64,000 bases of DNA from positions 320,734 through 384,733 of the forward strand of contig NW_003101673.1 of the NCBI RefSeq assembly GCF_000003855.2, in the 5' to 3' direction. A program made the translations under genes and the position numbers. The DNA is from Blastomyces gilchristii SLH14081 (lineage: Eukaryota; Ascomycota; Eurotiomycetes; Onygenales; Ajellomycetaceae). The notes under the pieces were generated by a model. That model had not been told where the DNA came from. It saw nothing but the letters and a program-made list of their open reading frames with translations, and ran no database searches. Positions 45,367-56,389 of this stretch are shown in pieces; position 1 is the stretch's first letter; every line of letters starts with the position of its first letter.

Positions 45367-46264
45367 CAGAAAACTTGACCTCGCTAAGTGCGCCACTTGA
45401 CCTCGTTATATAAGCTGACCTCGCAAATGTGGCCCGTGCCACTACCTGACCTCGCTCAATACATCTTTTCTTGTAATTTGAAACCACTCAATTATTTACC
45501 ATCAATTCTACAATCAATTCAAAATCAATTCTTAATTGATTGTAAAACAATTCTTCTCTCATTATAACTTTTATATATAAAGAAGACTTTACTAATTTTA
45601 TTAATAATTAATTTAATACTGATATTATTCTTGAATTTAATAATAAAGTAAGTATTTATAAAATTTACACTAAATTGATTATCAACTGATTTTCAATCAA
45701 TTATTAATTACTTAAATATACAGATTGAATTTATTTTTATTACTATAATTAATTAATAATTAATTCAGAATTAATTTAAAATCAATTTAAAATTAATTTA
45801 AAATCAATTTAATACTGAAATTATTCTTGAATTTAATAATAAAGTAAGTATTTATATAATTTACACTGAATTGATTATTAACTGATTTTCAATCAATTAT
45901 TAATTACTTAAATATATAGATTGAATCTATATTTATTACTATAATTAATTAATAATTAATTCAACATCAATTTAAAATTAATTTAAAATCAATTTAAAAT
46001 TAATTATTAAATATTTTTATCTTAATATATTTTAAAATTCTGTAAAACATCTCTTTATATTCTATATGAATTTATCTGTTTATTTAATTGATTATGAATC
46101 AGCTATACATGCTTTAATTAATTGATAAGCTGAATGAATAAATGAATAAGTAAATTGAAAGATTGAAAGTTAATTATCAACTGATTATTACTGTATTGTA
46201 TGAGATCAGAGTTATGATTATATAACAAGATTAAGTGACGTACTTAGCAAGGTCAAGTTTTCTG
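45367..46264. mobile_element. Nonautonomous TIR element (MITE-like), 898 bp
   Basis: About 45-bp inverted ends: CAGAAAACTTGACCTCGC followed by TAAGTGCGCCACTTGACC at the left, and the near-perfect reverse complement at 46,215-46,264. ACTTGACCTCG-like motifs recur four times in the left 100 bp. The interior is extremely AT-rich, without coding capacity, and is dominated by a 196-bp direct repeat. I could not find a target-site duplication at these boundaries, so the exact ends and superfamily are open. Confidence 0.65.
45613..46004 (+). repeat. 196-bp tandem duplication inside the MITE-like element
   Basis: Two head-to-tail copies, each opening TTAATACTGAWATTATTC, with starts at 45,613 and 45,809 (period 196 bp). 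They differ by scattered substitutions. Shorter AATTAATTTAAAATC units recur within each. Confidence 0.88.
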
Positions 46265-46750
46265 TATACATACCTGTACACCGTACATTACATGATGAAT
46301 AATAAAATATCTTAATACACACAAGTCTCTGTATACAAAGACATTGCAGAGCTAAGCTCAAAACAGAAGACTCTGCAAGATTGATATTACAGCTTATTAA
46401 TAGAAGAGATAGAACTGTAACTATAGTAAAAGCATATCTGTAAAGTAAAATAAGATTGACTTGAGAATAAGTTGAATAATAATACAGATAATTGATAAAA
46501 GACTGAAGAGAGATCTATAGAACTAAGAGATAAATTAATTATCAAAGATAATAACTGCAGCTATTTTCTTAATTAAGTTAAGAATAAAGTTAATAAGAGA
46601 TATTCTCTATAATATCTGATAATATAGTAAGCTCTTTGAATAACAGTTTTCTTTTTACAGACTGCTGTTAATAAAGATGTATCAGAACTATGAATCTCAT
46701 AGTGATAAAACTTAATCTCAGATAATATATCTATTTCAATAGACTGTTCA
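46265..46750. other. AT-rich flank left of LTR retrotransposon 3
   Basis: About 490 bp, mostly lacking GG/CC/CG. The part next to the LTR shows weak similarity to the endonuclease part of the LINE family seen at 56,800-57,070. This fits retrotransposon 3 having inserted into an older LINE copy that continues at 62,459, but the similarity is weak by eye. Confidence 0.35.
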
Positions 46751-47083
46751 TGTAAGAGGCCTACACTGAATAGATTAGTATAATATTGATAGATCTTATA
46801 TAACAAAGATAAAAATGTTAAAGAAGAAAAGAAAGAGAAAGTGTAAGAATCAGTGATTAAGATGAATATTTATACATGTATATAATGATGTATGCAGTGA
46901 AGCTTCAGAGCAGAAGAATATACATGCATTCATAGCAGCTGAGAATCAGTGATCAGAAATAGCTGAGAATCAGAGCATATATTACACATGTTCATAGCAG
47001 CTGAGAATCAGTGATTGAGAATGAAAGAATCTATGAAGTATAATGAAATAGTCTATATAATTGATCAGGCGCAGCCTGTTATA
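46751..47083 (-). repeat. Left (3') LTR of retrotransposon 3
   Basis: 333 bp, colinear with 62126-62458 but with most CG-rich positions converted (CAGCAGCTGAGAATC here versus TAGCGGCCGAGGATC there). Confidence 0.95.
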
Positions 47084-49079
47084 TGAACCTCTCTCTTTCA
47101 GAAGCAGTTCTTATCAGTCAAGAACTGTTGTTTCAGATAACACAGAACTCAGAGTTCAAATCAGTTGATTATAGTCAACTTATTTCACAAGATATTATCA
47201 GCTGCAGCTGTGAAGTCTCTTATCAAGAATATTCTCAATCTCTCACTCAAGCTCATTATCTTCTTCTATGATGTCTGATGACTGTCAGTCAGAAGTCAGC
47301 TGAGAAGAGAACAGATCAGTGATAGCACAGTGAAGTAAGCTTGTATAGAATATATTATAAATCTCTGATAATATATCAAGACAGTAGTTATAACTATCTA
47401 GAACTTCTATCACTTTATATCTGATATGACAGTAATCTAGTGTATAAAATAAATATGTGATTTATATATTCTTAAGATTCAATCATATCAGATCTTCTAT
47501 CTTATATTATTCAGTAGAGTCTCAGTGAACATTAATTTAATTCTCTTAATCTTGTTTCACAGTTATTATGAAGATCTCTACTCAATCACAGATATCTCAG
47601 AGTTTCATTATTATATTATCAGTAATCTGAATCAGACTGTAAGAGTTCAGTGTGAACTGTGTAATCTTTAGAAGATTCAACACTTTCATATAATATTCAT
47701 ATATAAGAAAGAACAGACTTATATCTGTTAAAATAACATCTCAACTGTTGATAGCAATCTCTGTATATAGAAGAAGATTATATCAATCATTTTATAAGTG
47801 ATTATAGAACTTATAAAGATAATTCTTTACAGTCTGAATTATCTGTTCTGATGCATTATCAGTCTCAGAGTGATAGATAGTTAATAGACAGTGTGTAATC
47901 TTAAGAACTTAACAGATTCTAGTTCAAAGAGTACTCATGAATTGACAGCTCTGATTTAATACTATGAATCTAAGTAATTCATGTATTTAATAGAATGAGC
48001 TCTGTAGAAAAGCTTCAGTGACTTATTCAGTATTTATCTTATTACAAGATTTTAATATTATATCTTTACTCAATTGATTCACAATGATCAGAATATTTCT
48101 ATAACTCTTACTCTCAGATAGATTGATAGTAAAGTTAATCACTATATCTCATCAGATTCTATCAGAAATATTAAGTGATTTCAGTAGATCTTTTCTACAG
48201 TTCTTTTATAAGATAATGAAAGAACAGTAGTTACAGTTTTAAATGAAGTATCTGATACTATTTAATATCTCAGATTAATAGAACTCTCAGAAGATTATTC
48301 TATACAGTTATTCATAGTCTGAATAATCAGTTATATATAAATTATGCATCTCTTGTATTATCTGAGTGTGTAAGAGTTCAGAGTGAGAGACTCAGTGTTA
48401 TTTATGAAATTGTAGAGTGTTATTATTATTGATTAAATATTCTGAGATGTCAGTTCTTATATATAATTCTGAGAGAAATTAGAATGCTTCTTGTTATACT
48501 GCTTCAGTAAGTGCTTGAAGAAGTTTATCAGTTTGAGCTGCTGTATACTATAGCTCATCTAATGTAGATTCAGAAGAAGTTGAGATATCAGTGATAGTTC
48601 TAATCAGAGAAGCATGTATAGTGCTGTGAGCTGTTTTATCTTGATTAACTAGTATCTTCAGATTCAAGAGCTGATGCTCTCAGTTCATTCAGTAAGTATC
48701 TGTTATATCAGATAATATATTCTGCTCTTATTATGAGAGAGTATCTATTATCAAGTTCTGACTATCAGAACAGTAGTGTATTGTAAAATGAAAGTAACTT
48801 AAGAACTCAGATTATTACATCTATCATTCAGTAAGTTTATAGATAATTGTGAAGTATTTGAAATTCTTATAATCTATAACTATCTCAAATTCAGAGATAC
48901 TTCAGAGTTCAGAGTCTCATTCTTCTAAACAGTATACAATTATAAGAAGTTTCTTATCATAGATCTCATAATTACATTCAGCAGAACTCAGTTTCTTAGA
49001 TATAAAGATATATAATTGTAGAATATCTTCATCATTATATTATAATATCACTTCTTCTATTACATAGTCAGAGAAATCA
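47084..49079 (-). pseudogene. Decayed RNase H and integrase of retrotransposon 3
   Basis: Minus strand from 49,079: DFSDYVIEEVIL, then [28 protein letters not shown] and DYKNFKYFTIIYKLTE, the Ty3 RNase H pattern, with stops at expected Trp sites. Further left, SELLHTQIIQEMHNLYINN resembles the integrase zinc-domain region. The LINE copy at 49,080-51,396 separates this from the RT. Confidence 0.8.
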
Positions 49080-51396
49080 CACAAGAATCTCCAATCTCAC
49101 CTGTTTTATTTGCAATATACACTGCATATTTATTCAAGAATAGAGAGATGAAAATAGTGAGATCTTCAAGTTATGTAGATGATATTGATCTACTCTACAG
49201 TTCAAAGACAATCAAAGAGAATTTAAAAGTGATTGAGAAAGTAGTAAAGGAAGTCTTTGTTAGAGCAGATGTCAATCTAATTCAATTTGATATGAATAAA
49301 ACTGAGTTAATTCACTTTTTTCCTAGATTTAATAAGAAAGAACTAAGTCTAACTCTTCTGAATAAAGAGATTAAACCCAGTTTGAATGTCAAATGGCTAG
49401 GAGTATGGTTAAACTTCAAGTTGAATTTTAAATATCATATTCAACAAAGAATCATCAAGGCAGAGAGACTACTGAATAGTATAATCAGACTATCAAATAC
49501 TGAGAGAGGTCTATCTTTTCAGGCTATGAAACAGTTATACATAGCCTGTATTACCTCAGTAGTTGATTATGAAGTTCAAGTTTGATGAAACAATCAAGAT
49601 AACTTCACTGAACTGTTTCAAAGTCTATAAAACAGAGCTTTGAGAAGAATTCTGAGAGTATTCAAATCATCTTCTATTAAAGCAATGGAAATTGAAGCCT
49701 CAATTTCATCTCCTGCTATTCAATTTGAAAAGGCCTGTATGAACTATGCTCTGAGAGTCATAAAGATGAGCTCAAATCATATAATCAGAGAAAGAGTCTC
49801 TTCTTCATTTTCATCAGTTAACTCAGGAAATGAACTGAATTGAAATAGATTTCTTGATTGAAATGAGAATAATGCTTTAAAGAAAATGCTCTCTCAACTG
49901 TATAGACTATGTTCACTTATTAAGAATCAATTTTCTTCATTAAATGTTGAGAAAATTGATCATGAGAAGATATCTCTCTGAAGAGAAAAGCTGGAATCTC
50001 TCATAGACTTACAAATAAGTGAACTATCTAAAGAGAGAGAATATGAACAGCATTTAAAGAAGATCTCTACAATCAATATAAAAGACTCTATTCTGATTTA
50101 CTCAGATGACTCAAAAAATGAGAATTTGAATAGATTAGATGCAGGCATTGCTTATACTAAAGATAATATTAATTTTATCTCAGATTTCTGAAATTTAGGC
50201 TGTGAATCTGAAGTCTTTGATGCTAAACTATTTGTAATAGTGAAAGCTTTCAAACTCATTGAAATAAAATCTCATAAAAGAGGAAATAGTTTGAAAGAGA
50301 CATGGATATTCTCTGATAGTCAAGCTGCTTTAAAAAGACTTAGAAATAGTCAGATTCATAATGATCAAATAAATCTTGACCTGATTTTAAACTCTGTTTT
50401 GAAAATTCAAAAGAGAAGAACATCTAAACTGATAATTCATCTGCATTGAGTTCCTGCTAATATGAATATTCATGACAATGAATTGGCTGATTCAGCTGCA
50501 AAAAAGAGTTCAGAATTAAGCAGATCTATTCAAAAAATAGTGTCCTGGTCTTTCATAGAGAGAAAGATAAAAGAATCTTATTTAAACAAGTGAAATGAAA
50601 GCTGGCAGAAACAAAAGAAGAGCATACATTATTCAAGATTTGAGACAAAATCAAAGTGGAAATCTTGTTCAATTAAATACAAAAAGAAAATATTCTCATT
50701 CATAATTCAGCTAAAACTAGAACATGATTATTTTAAATTCTATATACAAAGATTTGATGATAGATTTGATTTAACAGAGTGCTCATTCTGCAATACAAAT
50801 GAGAATTCTGAGTATATTGTAATGCATTGTGCATTATACAATAGTCTCAGAGTCAAATTAAAGAAGAAGTATGATTTAAATCAATTAAATATGAGATTCT
50901 TATTCTCAACTGAGACAGAACTTAAATACTTAATAGACTTTCTATCAGAAACTCAAGCAGCTATAAGAAAATGACTCAACTCAGAAGTATCTGAATATGA
51001 AGAGGTGAAAATTGATTAGATATAGTCTGTTAAAACAGCTATACACTATCTTTTAATAATTTTATTTTGTTATAGTCTCTCATTGCTGTACTTGTTTCTT
51101 TCTGTTCTTTTCTATCTATCTATTTAATGTGTCTATCTTTAAGACTATGTTCTCTTTTCCTTTGTCATGATATTTTCAAATGATTTCAAAGTATTAATAG
51201 ATGTTGAAATACTGCAATTTGTAAACAGTTTTTGTATTCTGAGCTGAAATTTTCTGATTTTGCATATCTGAAATTGATAAGTGTATAATAGTTGACTCTA
51301 TAGATATAGGAAAAACCCTGAGAACTAAAGGTTCTCAGGTAGATGTCATAGTCTCTGACTGCATACATCTATAATTGAAGAATAATAATAATAATA
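49080..51396 (+). mobile_element. LINE (Tad1-like) copy 1, 5'-truncated
   Basis: 2,317-bp 3' part of a non-LTR retrotransposon with a perfect 14-bp target duplication AGTCAGAGAAATCA (49066-49079 and 51397-51410) and a 3' tail of ATA repeats. The RT catalytic box is intact as YVDD (about 49,174-49,185) within a 145-codon open frame from 49,148, which continues as KWLGVWLNFKLNFKYHIQQR. RNase H follows (LIYSDDSKNENLN about 50,095; FSDSQAALKRL about 50,310; HDNELADSAAKK about 50,470). A terminal CSFC...HC knuckle lies at about 50,785-50,835. RNase H after RT is typical of Tad1-type fungal LINEs. It retains GG and CC dinucleotides and is the least mutated copy here, so probably the youngest, but it still has several stops. 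Confidence 0.92.
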
Positions 51397-53099
51397 AGTC
51401 AGAGAAATCAGCTTCAATAACTATCTCATGATCAGAATCAAATATTATCAGCAGAGAGATATTAATAAATATCTTCTTTATTTATATAAATGCAGCTTCA
51501 GTATCTGCTAATTATTAAAATACTGAGTCTTTCTTAGTGAGATCTGTAAGTGATCTCATGATATCTAAGAAGTTTCATATAAATCACTGATAGAAGTTAG
51601 CAAATCTGATGAAGCTTTATACATCTTTCACAGTACACAGAGCTTCTCATTCAAGAATAGCAGAGACTTTCTCAGAATTTATTCAAATTCTCTTATCAGC
51701 TTCTATAATAAAACTTAGATACTTGATACTCTTGACTTCAAAATCACACTTATCAATATCTATCAGTAGTTCTACTTCTTATAGTTATTATAATATCTTT
51801 TACACATATTCTTGATATTCTTTTCTGAATTCATCAGTGAAGATGAGAATATTATCTAGATAAGTAGATACAAACTTATCAAGAAAATCTCAGAGTGCTC
51901 AGTTGATATACTTCTGAAATATACTGAAGATATTAATCAGTTCAAAGAGTGTGACTATTCATTCAAAGAGATTATAATATGTTCAGAATACTATAAGTTA
52001 TTCATCTTCTTCAGTAATATGAATCTTATGAAATGCAGTGATAATATTTAGTTTTATAAATTATTAAGCTCATCTGATCTGTGCTAGAGTTTCATTGATA
52101 AGAGATAAGAGATATTAATCTTTCTTTATTAATCTATTCAGATCTCAGTAGTTCACACAGAATCAGAGTTCTTTATCTGATTTCTTTGTAAAGAGAATAG
52201 AAGCTGCAGCAGAAGAGTTGTTAATATATATGAATTCTTTATTTAACAGATTATTAAGTGTCTTTCAAAGAAGAAGAAGTTCATCTCAGAATATATTATA
52301 AAGAGAGTCTCATAACAGTTCAGAATTCTTATTATTCTTTTTCTCTAACTTGATACTGTAATTCACTTCAGAATCTCATAAGAGAAGTATATTTATAATA
52401 TTATCTTATCAGAAAACATCTAGATATTCATGATATTATTGAGAGAGTTTTATACAAGAATCTGTTATTATAATATAAGATAACTTTTCTAGAGTCTTTT
52501 TAATATCAGTCAGACTGATGAAATAGATTGATATATAATTCTGCTATCAGTAAACTTATCAGTGACTCTGTCAGTAATTTTAATAATGACTTCTTTTTCA
52601 GAGTATTTTATAAGTGTTGACAGAGATCTGTGTAAGATTCATAGTCTTATAAATATCATCTTCATGAATTCTATTATCATTAGAGAATATCAAGCTTCTG
52701 TTTCAAGCATTCAGTAAGATATCTTATTCAGATAGTTAGACAAGTTCTAATATAAGATTATAATTAAGATTATTAACTTCATATATATAGACATCTTCAC
52801 ATTGATGTTCTTTCACATCTATGTTTAGTTTTATTATGTAATGAGTACAAGCATCTTTCAGATTATCAAATTCTGCAAGAAGTCAGAGTTTTAATTAAGA
52901 AATACACTGAAGGTTATAATGTCTTACAACTGAAGATTTTATCATTGTATAGTAATATAGATCACTGTCTATCATGACTTTCATATTATACATGTTATCA
53001 ATCACAGTAGATACAAGAATTGTATTCATTATCATCTTCTCTTCAAATTATTATTATTCAATCTCTTCAAGCTTCTGTTTATGAATTTGAACAGAAGTT
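51397..53099 (-). pseudogene. Decayed protease and reverse transcriptase of retrotransposon 3
   Basis: Minus strand: a protease-like segment near 53,030-52,900 (TILVSTVIDNMYNMKVMIDSDLY), then RT with FIYINNSSAAASILFTKKSDK at about 52,240-52,170, ITAFHKIHITEEDE, the catalytic box as YLDN at about 51,860-51,850, and FIRFANFYQ followed by LTDLTKKDSVF near 51,530. This is the standard Ty3/gypsy layout. The full-length LINE starting at 53,100 cuts it from gag. Confidence 0.85.
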
Positions 53100-54771
53100 T
53101 TCAGATTTTACATGCCAACCGCTCCACCACGAACTCGCTCGATTTTTCAAATAAGAACCCGCCGATAGATCCATCGAAAAGCCCTCAATCATACGAGCAT
53201 TCTGACCCCATCGCCGACCGCATACCCTGTGTGGTGGTGGAGTTATCCAGCCAAATGTGAACCGGACGTTGTTCGAAACTCCTGTGTGGGATTATCCCCC
53301 GTTCTCCCCTACCACACCACAACCCCGGGCCAAAGTGCCATACAAATTGTAAGGTGAAGAGACCTAGCCATATGCACCAATCTTCTCGATTTTGGAAGAT
53401 CCCCGACCTGTAGTTGTGGAGATATCCGAGGAGCGACCTCCGCGAAAACCCTGTCCATCTTTGATGTTCCAAAACACCAACGCCAAGTCTCACCCTCGTA
53501 CCGCCCTTCCCAATCTGGCCCATCCCCGGCAGAAAAATACAAAAAGATACCTCAGCGATAATATCAAGCACATAATCAATAGACTCTTCTGAAGTGCAAC
53601 CTTCACAGTCTGTTGTCAGTGTATCTAGACTTCAATACCAAGTCTCACCCTTGTACTACCCCTCTCAATCTGGCTCATCCCCGGCAGAACAATACAAAAA
53701 GATACCTTGACAACAGCATTCAATACATAATCAGTGGACAATGAGTCAACAGCACATCAATAACTATAAAATCAGTATACTTCAAGATCTGACTGAGCCT
53801 TTGATCCCTGCACAGTGAGATATATTAAATCTAGCTTTAATATCTCAATATTCAATAGATTCTGCAAGAGATTGAGAACAGCAACACTAGATTTCTATTG
53901 AATTTGAGAATTAACTCTATATTAATATAATCATTGACAAAGTCTTCTATTTTAAGATATAAATAACCAGTTTCTCTACATCCCGCTGACAATATTTATA
54001 TTATTATATAGAAACAGACTTATATTCTCTATAATATCAAGACTCTGAAGAGGGAAAGTCTTGATAGAGAGTATACAGTAGTACATATCTTAGCAGTTTC
54101 TATCTCATTCTTCTGCAGCAGTTAATACAAAAAAAAGATCTTAGAAATAGTTTTTTACTTCTCTTGAAAAAGTAAGATATTTTTCTCTGAGTTTTATATA
54201 ATATTCTTACAAAGAATAAAAAAACAGAGCTGTTTTCTGTTATAATTTTATATTCTTTTAAGTAAGAATTACTTTTTCAGTGACTGAAGAGCTTTCATTA
54301 ATACTTAATTCTTTTTTATACTCTTTATTAACTGATTTGAGTTACACACTTGTTGTGTGAGAAGAATTGAATAATTTAGAATAAAATTGAATAGTTTTAA
54401 TCAATTTCTCTGTAAAAAATTAATTTATTTTTTATCAGTTTTTCTCTCAAAAACTGTCATATTATCTGATTTATTATCAATTGATATCATACTCTTTCTC
54501 ACTGTATCTCAAGAAAGAGATTATAAAGATTTTATTGATTTATCTCAAAAATCAATTTTAGTTTATTAGATTCTCTTTAAAAATCTAATCTAGTTACTGA
54601 ACTAGTGTGAAAAAAATCAGGTGTTTTATACACAAAAGTCTTTTATTCTTCTTTTGAAACAGTCTGATCAACTTTTCAATTGAAAACAGACTTAGAAATA
54701 TCTCAATTGAAACAGTCTGATCAACTTTTCATTGAGTGAGAATAATAAGTTCAAAAATACACTCAGTTAAT
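53100..54771 (+). promoter_or_regulatory. 5' leader/UTR of full-length LINE, GC-normal island
   Basis: From about 53,105 to 53,760 base composition is normal (CCGCC, CGCGAAAACC, GGAGGTCGC-type content on both strands), in sharp contrast to the surrounding DNA. A 128-codon minus-strand frame (53,571-53,185) is present but unrecognised and overlaps the repeated segment. By position this is the element's 5' UTR and likely internal promoter. From 53,760 to 54,771 it is AT-rich. Confidence 0.6.
53483..53739 (+). repeat. Direct repeat in LINE 5' leader (2 x 102 bp, period 155 bp)
   Basis: Segments 53483-53584 and 53638-53739 both start CCAAGTCTCACCC and share CATCCCCGGCAGAA-AATACAAAAAGATACC. The second copy differs mostly by C-to-T and G-to-A changes. 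Repeated monomers are known in LINE 5' promoters. Confidence 0.88.
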
Positions 54772-56082
54772 ATGAAAAAAGATACTTTCTCAAATGCTAT
54801 TCCTGAGATTGAAATTCTGAAGAGAAGAAAGAAAGAAAAAATAGAGAAATAACAAGTTCTTGAAATACAGGAACTTGAAAAAGCAAGCAAGATTCTTGAA
54901 AAGCAGTATCTAAGTGAGATGAATAAAGAAGTTCTGTTAATTCTTCATACTCAGACTAGACAACTATAGAAGATAATCAAGTTCAAACTTGAAATCTCAA
55001 ACACAGTTCAAAAAACATTGAAAATTCCTTGTATAATCACTGACTCTTCATCTTACTCTTCTTCTTTTTTTTCTACTTCTTCTTCTTCTTTGAATTAGAA
55101 GAAAATATATGCTCAAGCAGCTGAATCTGCTATCTCTAAACCTGCTATCTCAAAATCTGCTCAAAATCCTGAGAAAACTGAGAAGAATACTGTTCATATC
55201 TCTATTCATAGAAAAGTGAAAAAGAAAATGTAAAAAGAGAAAAACTTTCAAATCTTCAGAAATAGAAGACTTATTCTCAAAGTCTCAAATCAGAACATTC
55301 TGCAAAGAAACAAGCTAAACTCAAATCTCATTTTCAGAATCAGAAATGAAATTAATCAGCAGTTCTTTTCTCAGTTGATAACTGATATTAAAGTTTAAAA
55401 ATCAGTTATAGCTTTAATTGAGTTATTATTCTTTGAAAACTTCATCATTCTGACTACAATGTCTGAATTCAGTGCTGAATTCCTTATTCAGAATGAGAAT
55501 CTCTGAAAGTCAGCAGTAGAATCTTTGCTAAACACAACAATTCTATCTAAGAGAGATAAAAAGTGAGACAAATTCATTCTTTATAATATTCTAGTTGAAA
55601 TTTTTGACTGTGAAGAAGAAATGCTACTTCTCAAAAATGAATTGAAAGAATACAACTCTATTCAACTGAGAAAGGAGTCTGTATAACTAAATTCAATTAA
55701 GTTCAGACAAAGCAGGAGAAATGCCTCTGTTCTAGTATATATAAAAACACTTGAACAGTCAAAGATCTCTGAAGTAAGAGTAACAGATTTGAAAATGAGA
55801 GTTCATGAATATAAAGACTTAAGAATGAATCTCAAAGCTCAAACACAGTGTTCAAACTGTCAAAGATATGAATACTTTGCAATCTCATATTTTAGAGACT
55901 TAAAATGTGCATTCTGTGCCAGAGATTATAAAACTAGTGAGTATAAATGTGAAACATGCTTAAAAAGAGATGAAATATATCAACACACTCTGCTTAAGTG
56001 CTCTAATTGCAAAGAAAAACATGCATCTAGCTCAAAAGAATGTATATTTACTTCTAGAACTCAAAAGAACTGAAGAAAAGAT
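54772..56082 (+). pseudogene. Decayed ORF1 of full-length LINE (gag-like, Cys-rich)
   Basis: Starts with KKDTFSNAIPEIEILKRRKK. A 94-codon open part begins at 55,789 and carries Cys/His knuckles: CSNCQRYEYFAISYFRDLKCAFC, then CETCLKRDEIYQHTLLKCSNC (in LINE gags usually three CCHC-type fingers). This RNA-binding protein would coat the element transcript. Several stops at former Gln or Trp codons break it. Confidence 0.75.
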
Positions 56083-56389
56083 AAAGCTCAAAGTTAATCT
56101 AGAACTGAAGAGAAGAGTCAAGTCAGTAGACTTATAACTATAAGCTTAAAAAGAAGAAACTCTCAACTATTTAAATCTTCAAACTTCAATTCTTCTGCTA
56201 AATGTAAATAGAATTTGAATTCTCAAACTTCTGTTAAGATTAGAGAATTGAGAAATGACTCTGATAATAAACTAGATATAATGTAAGCAGTTGAGATTCC
56301 TACTTTTCAAAATAGTTATAATCTACTATCTGATAATAGTGACTAGATTCTACTCTATCTCTACTCTCTTTTAGTATGAATATACAACA

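Noticed and set aside
48650..48700. Plus-strand RADALS motif, as in Ty3 RNase H/integrase junctions
   Set aside because: The surrounding plus-strand frame has no other pol motif, while the minus strand reads a clear RNase H ([15 protein letters not shown]) in the same region, so the match is chance.
53185..53571. 128-codon minus-strand frame in the GC-normal island, possible host gene
   Set aside because: It overlaps a repeated LINE leader monomer, lies inside the precise LINE target-duplication boundaries and has no recognisable domain.
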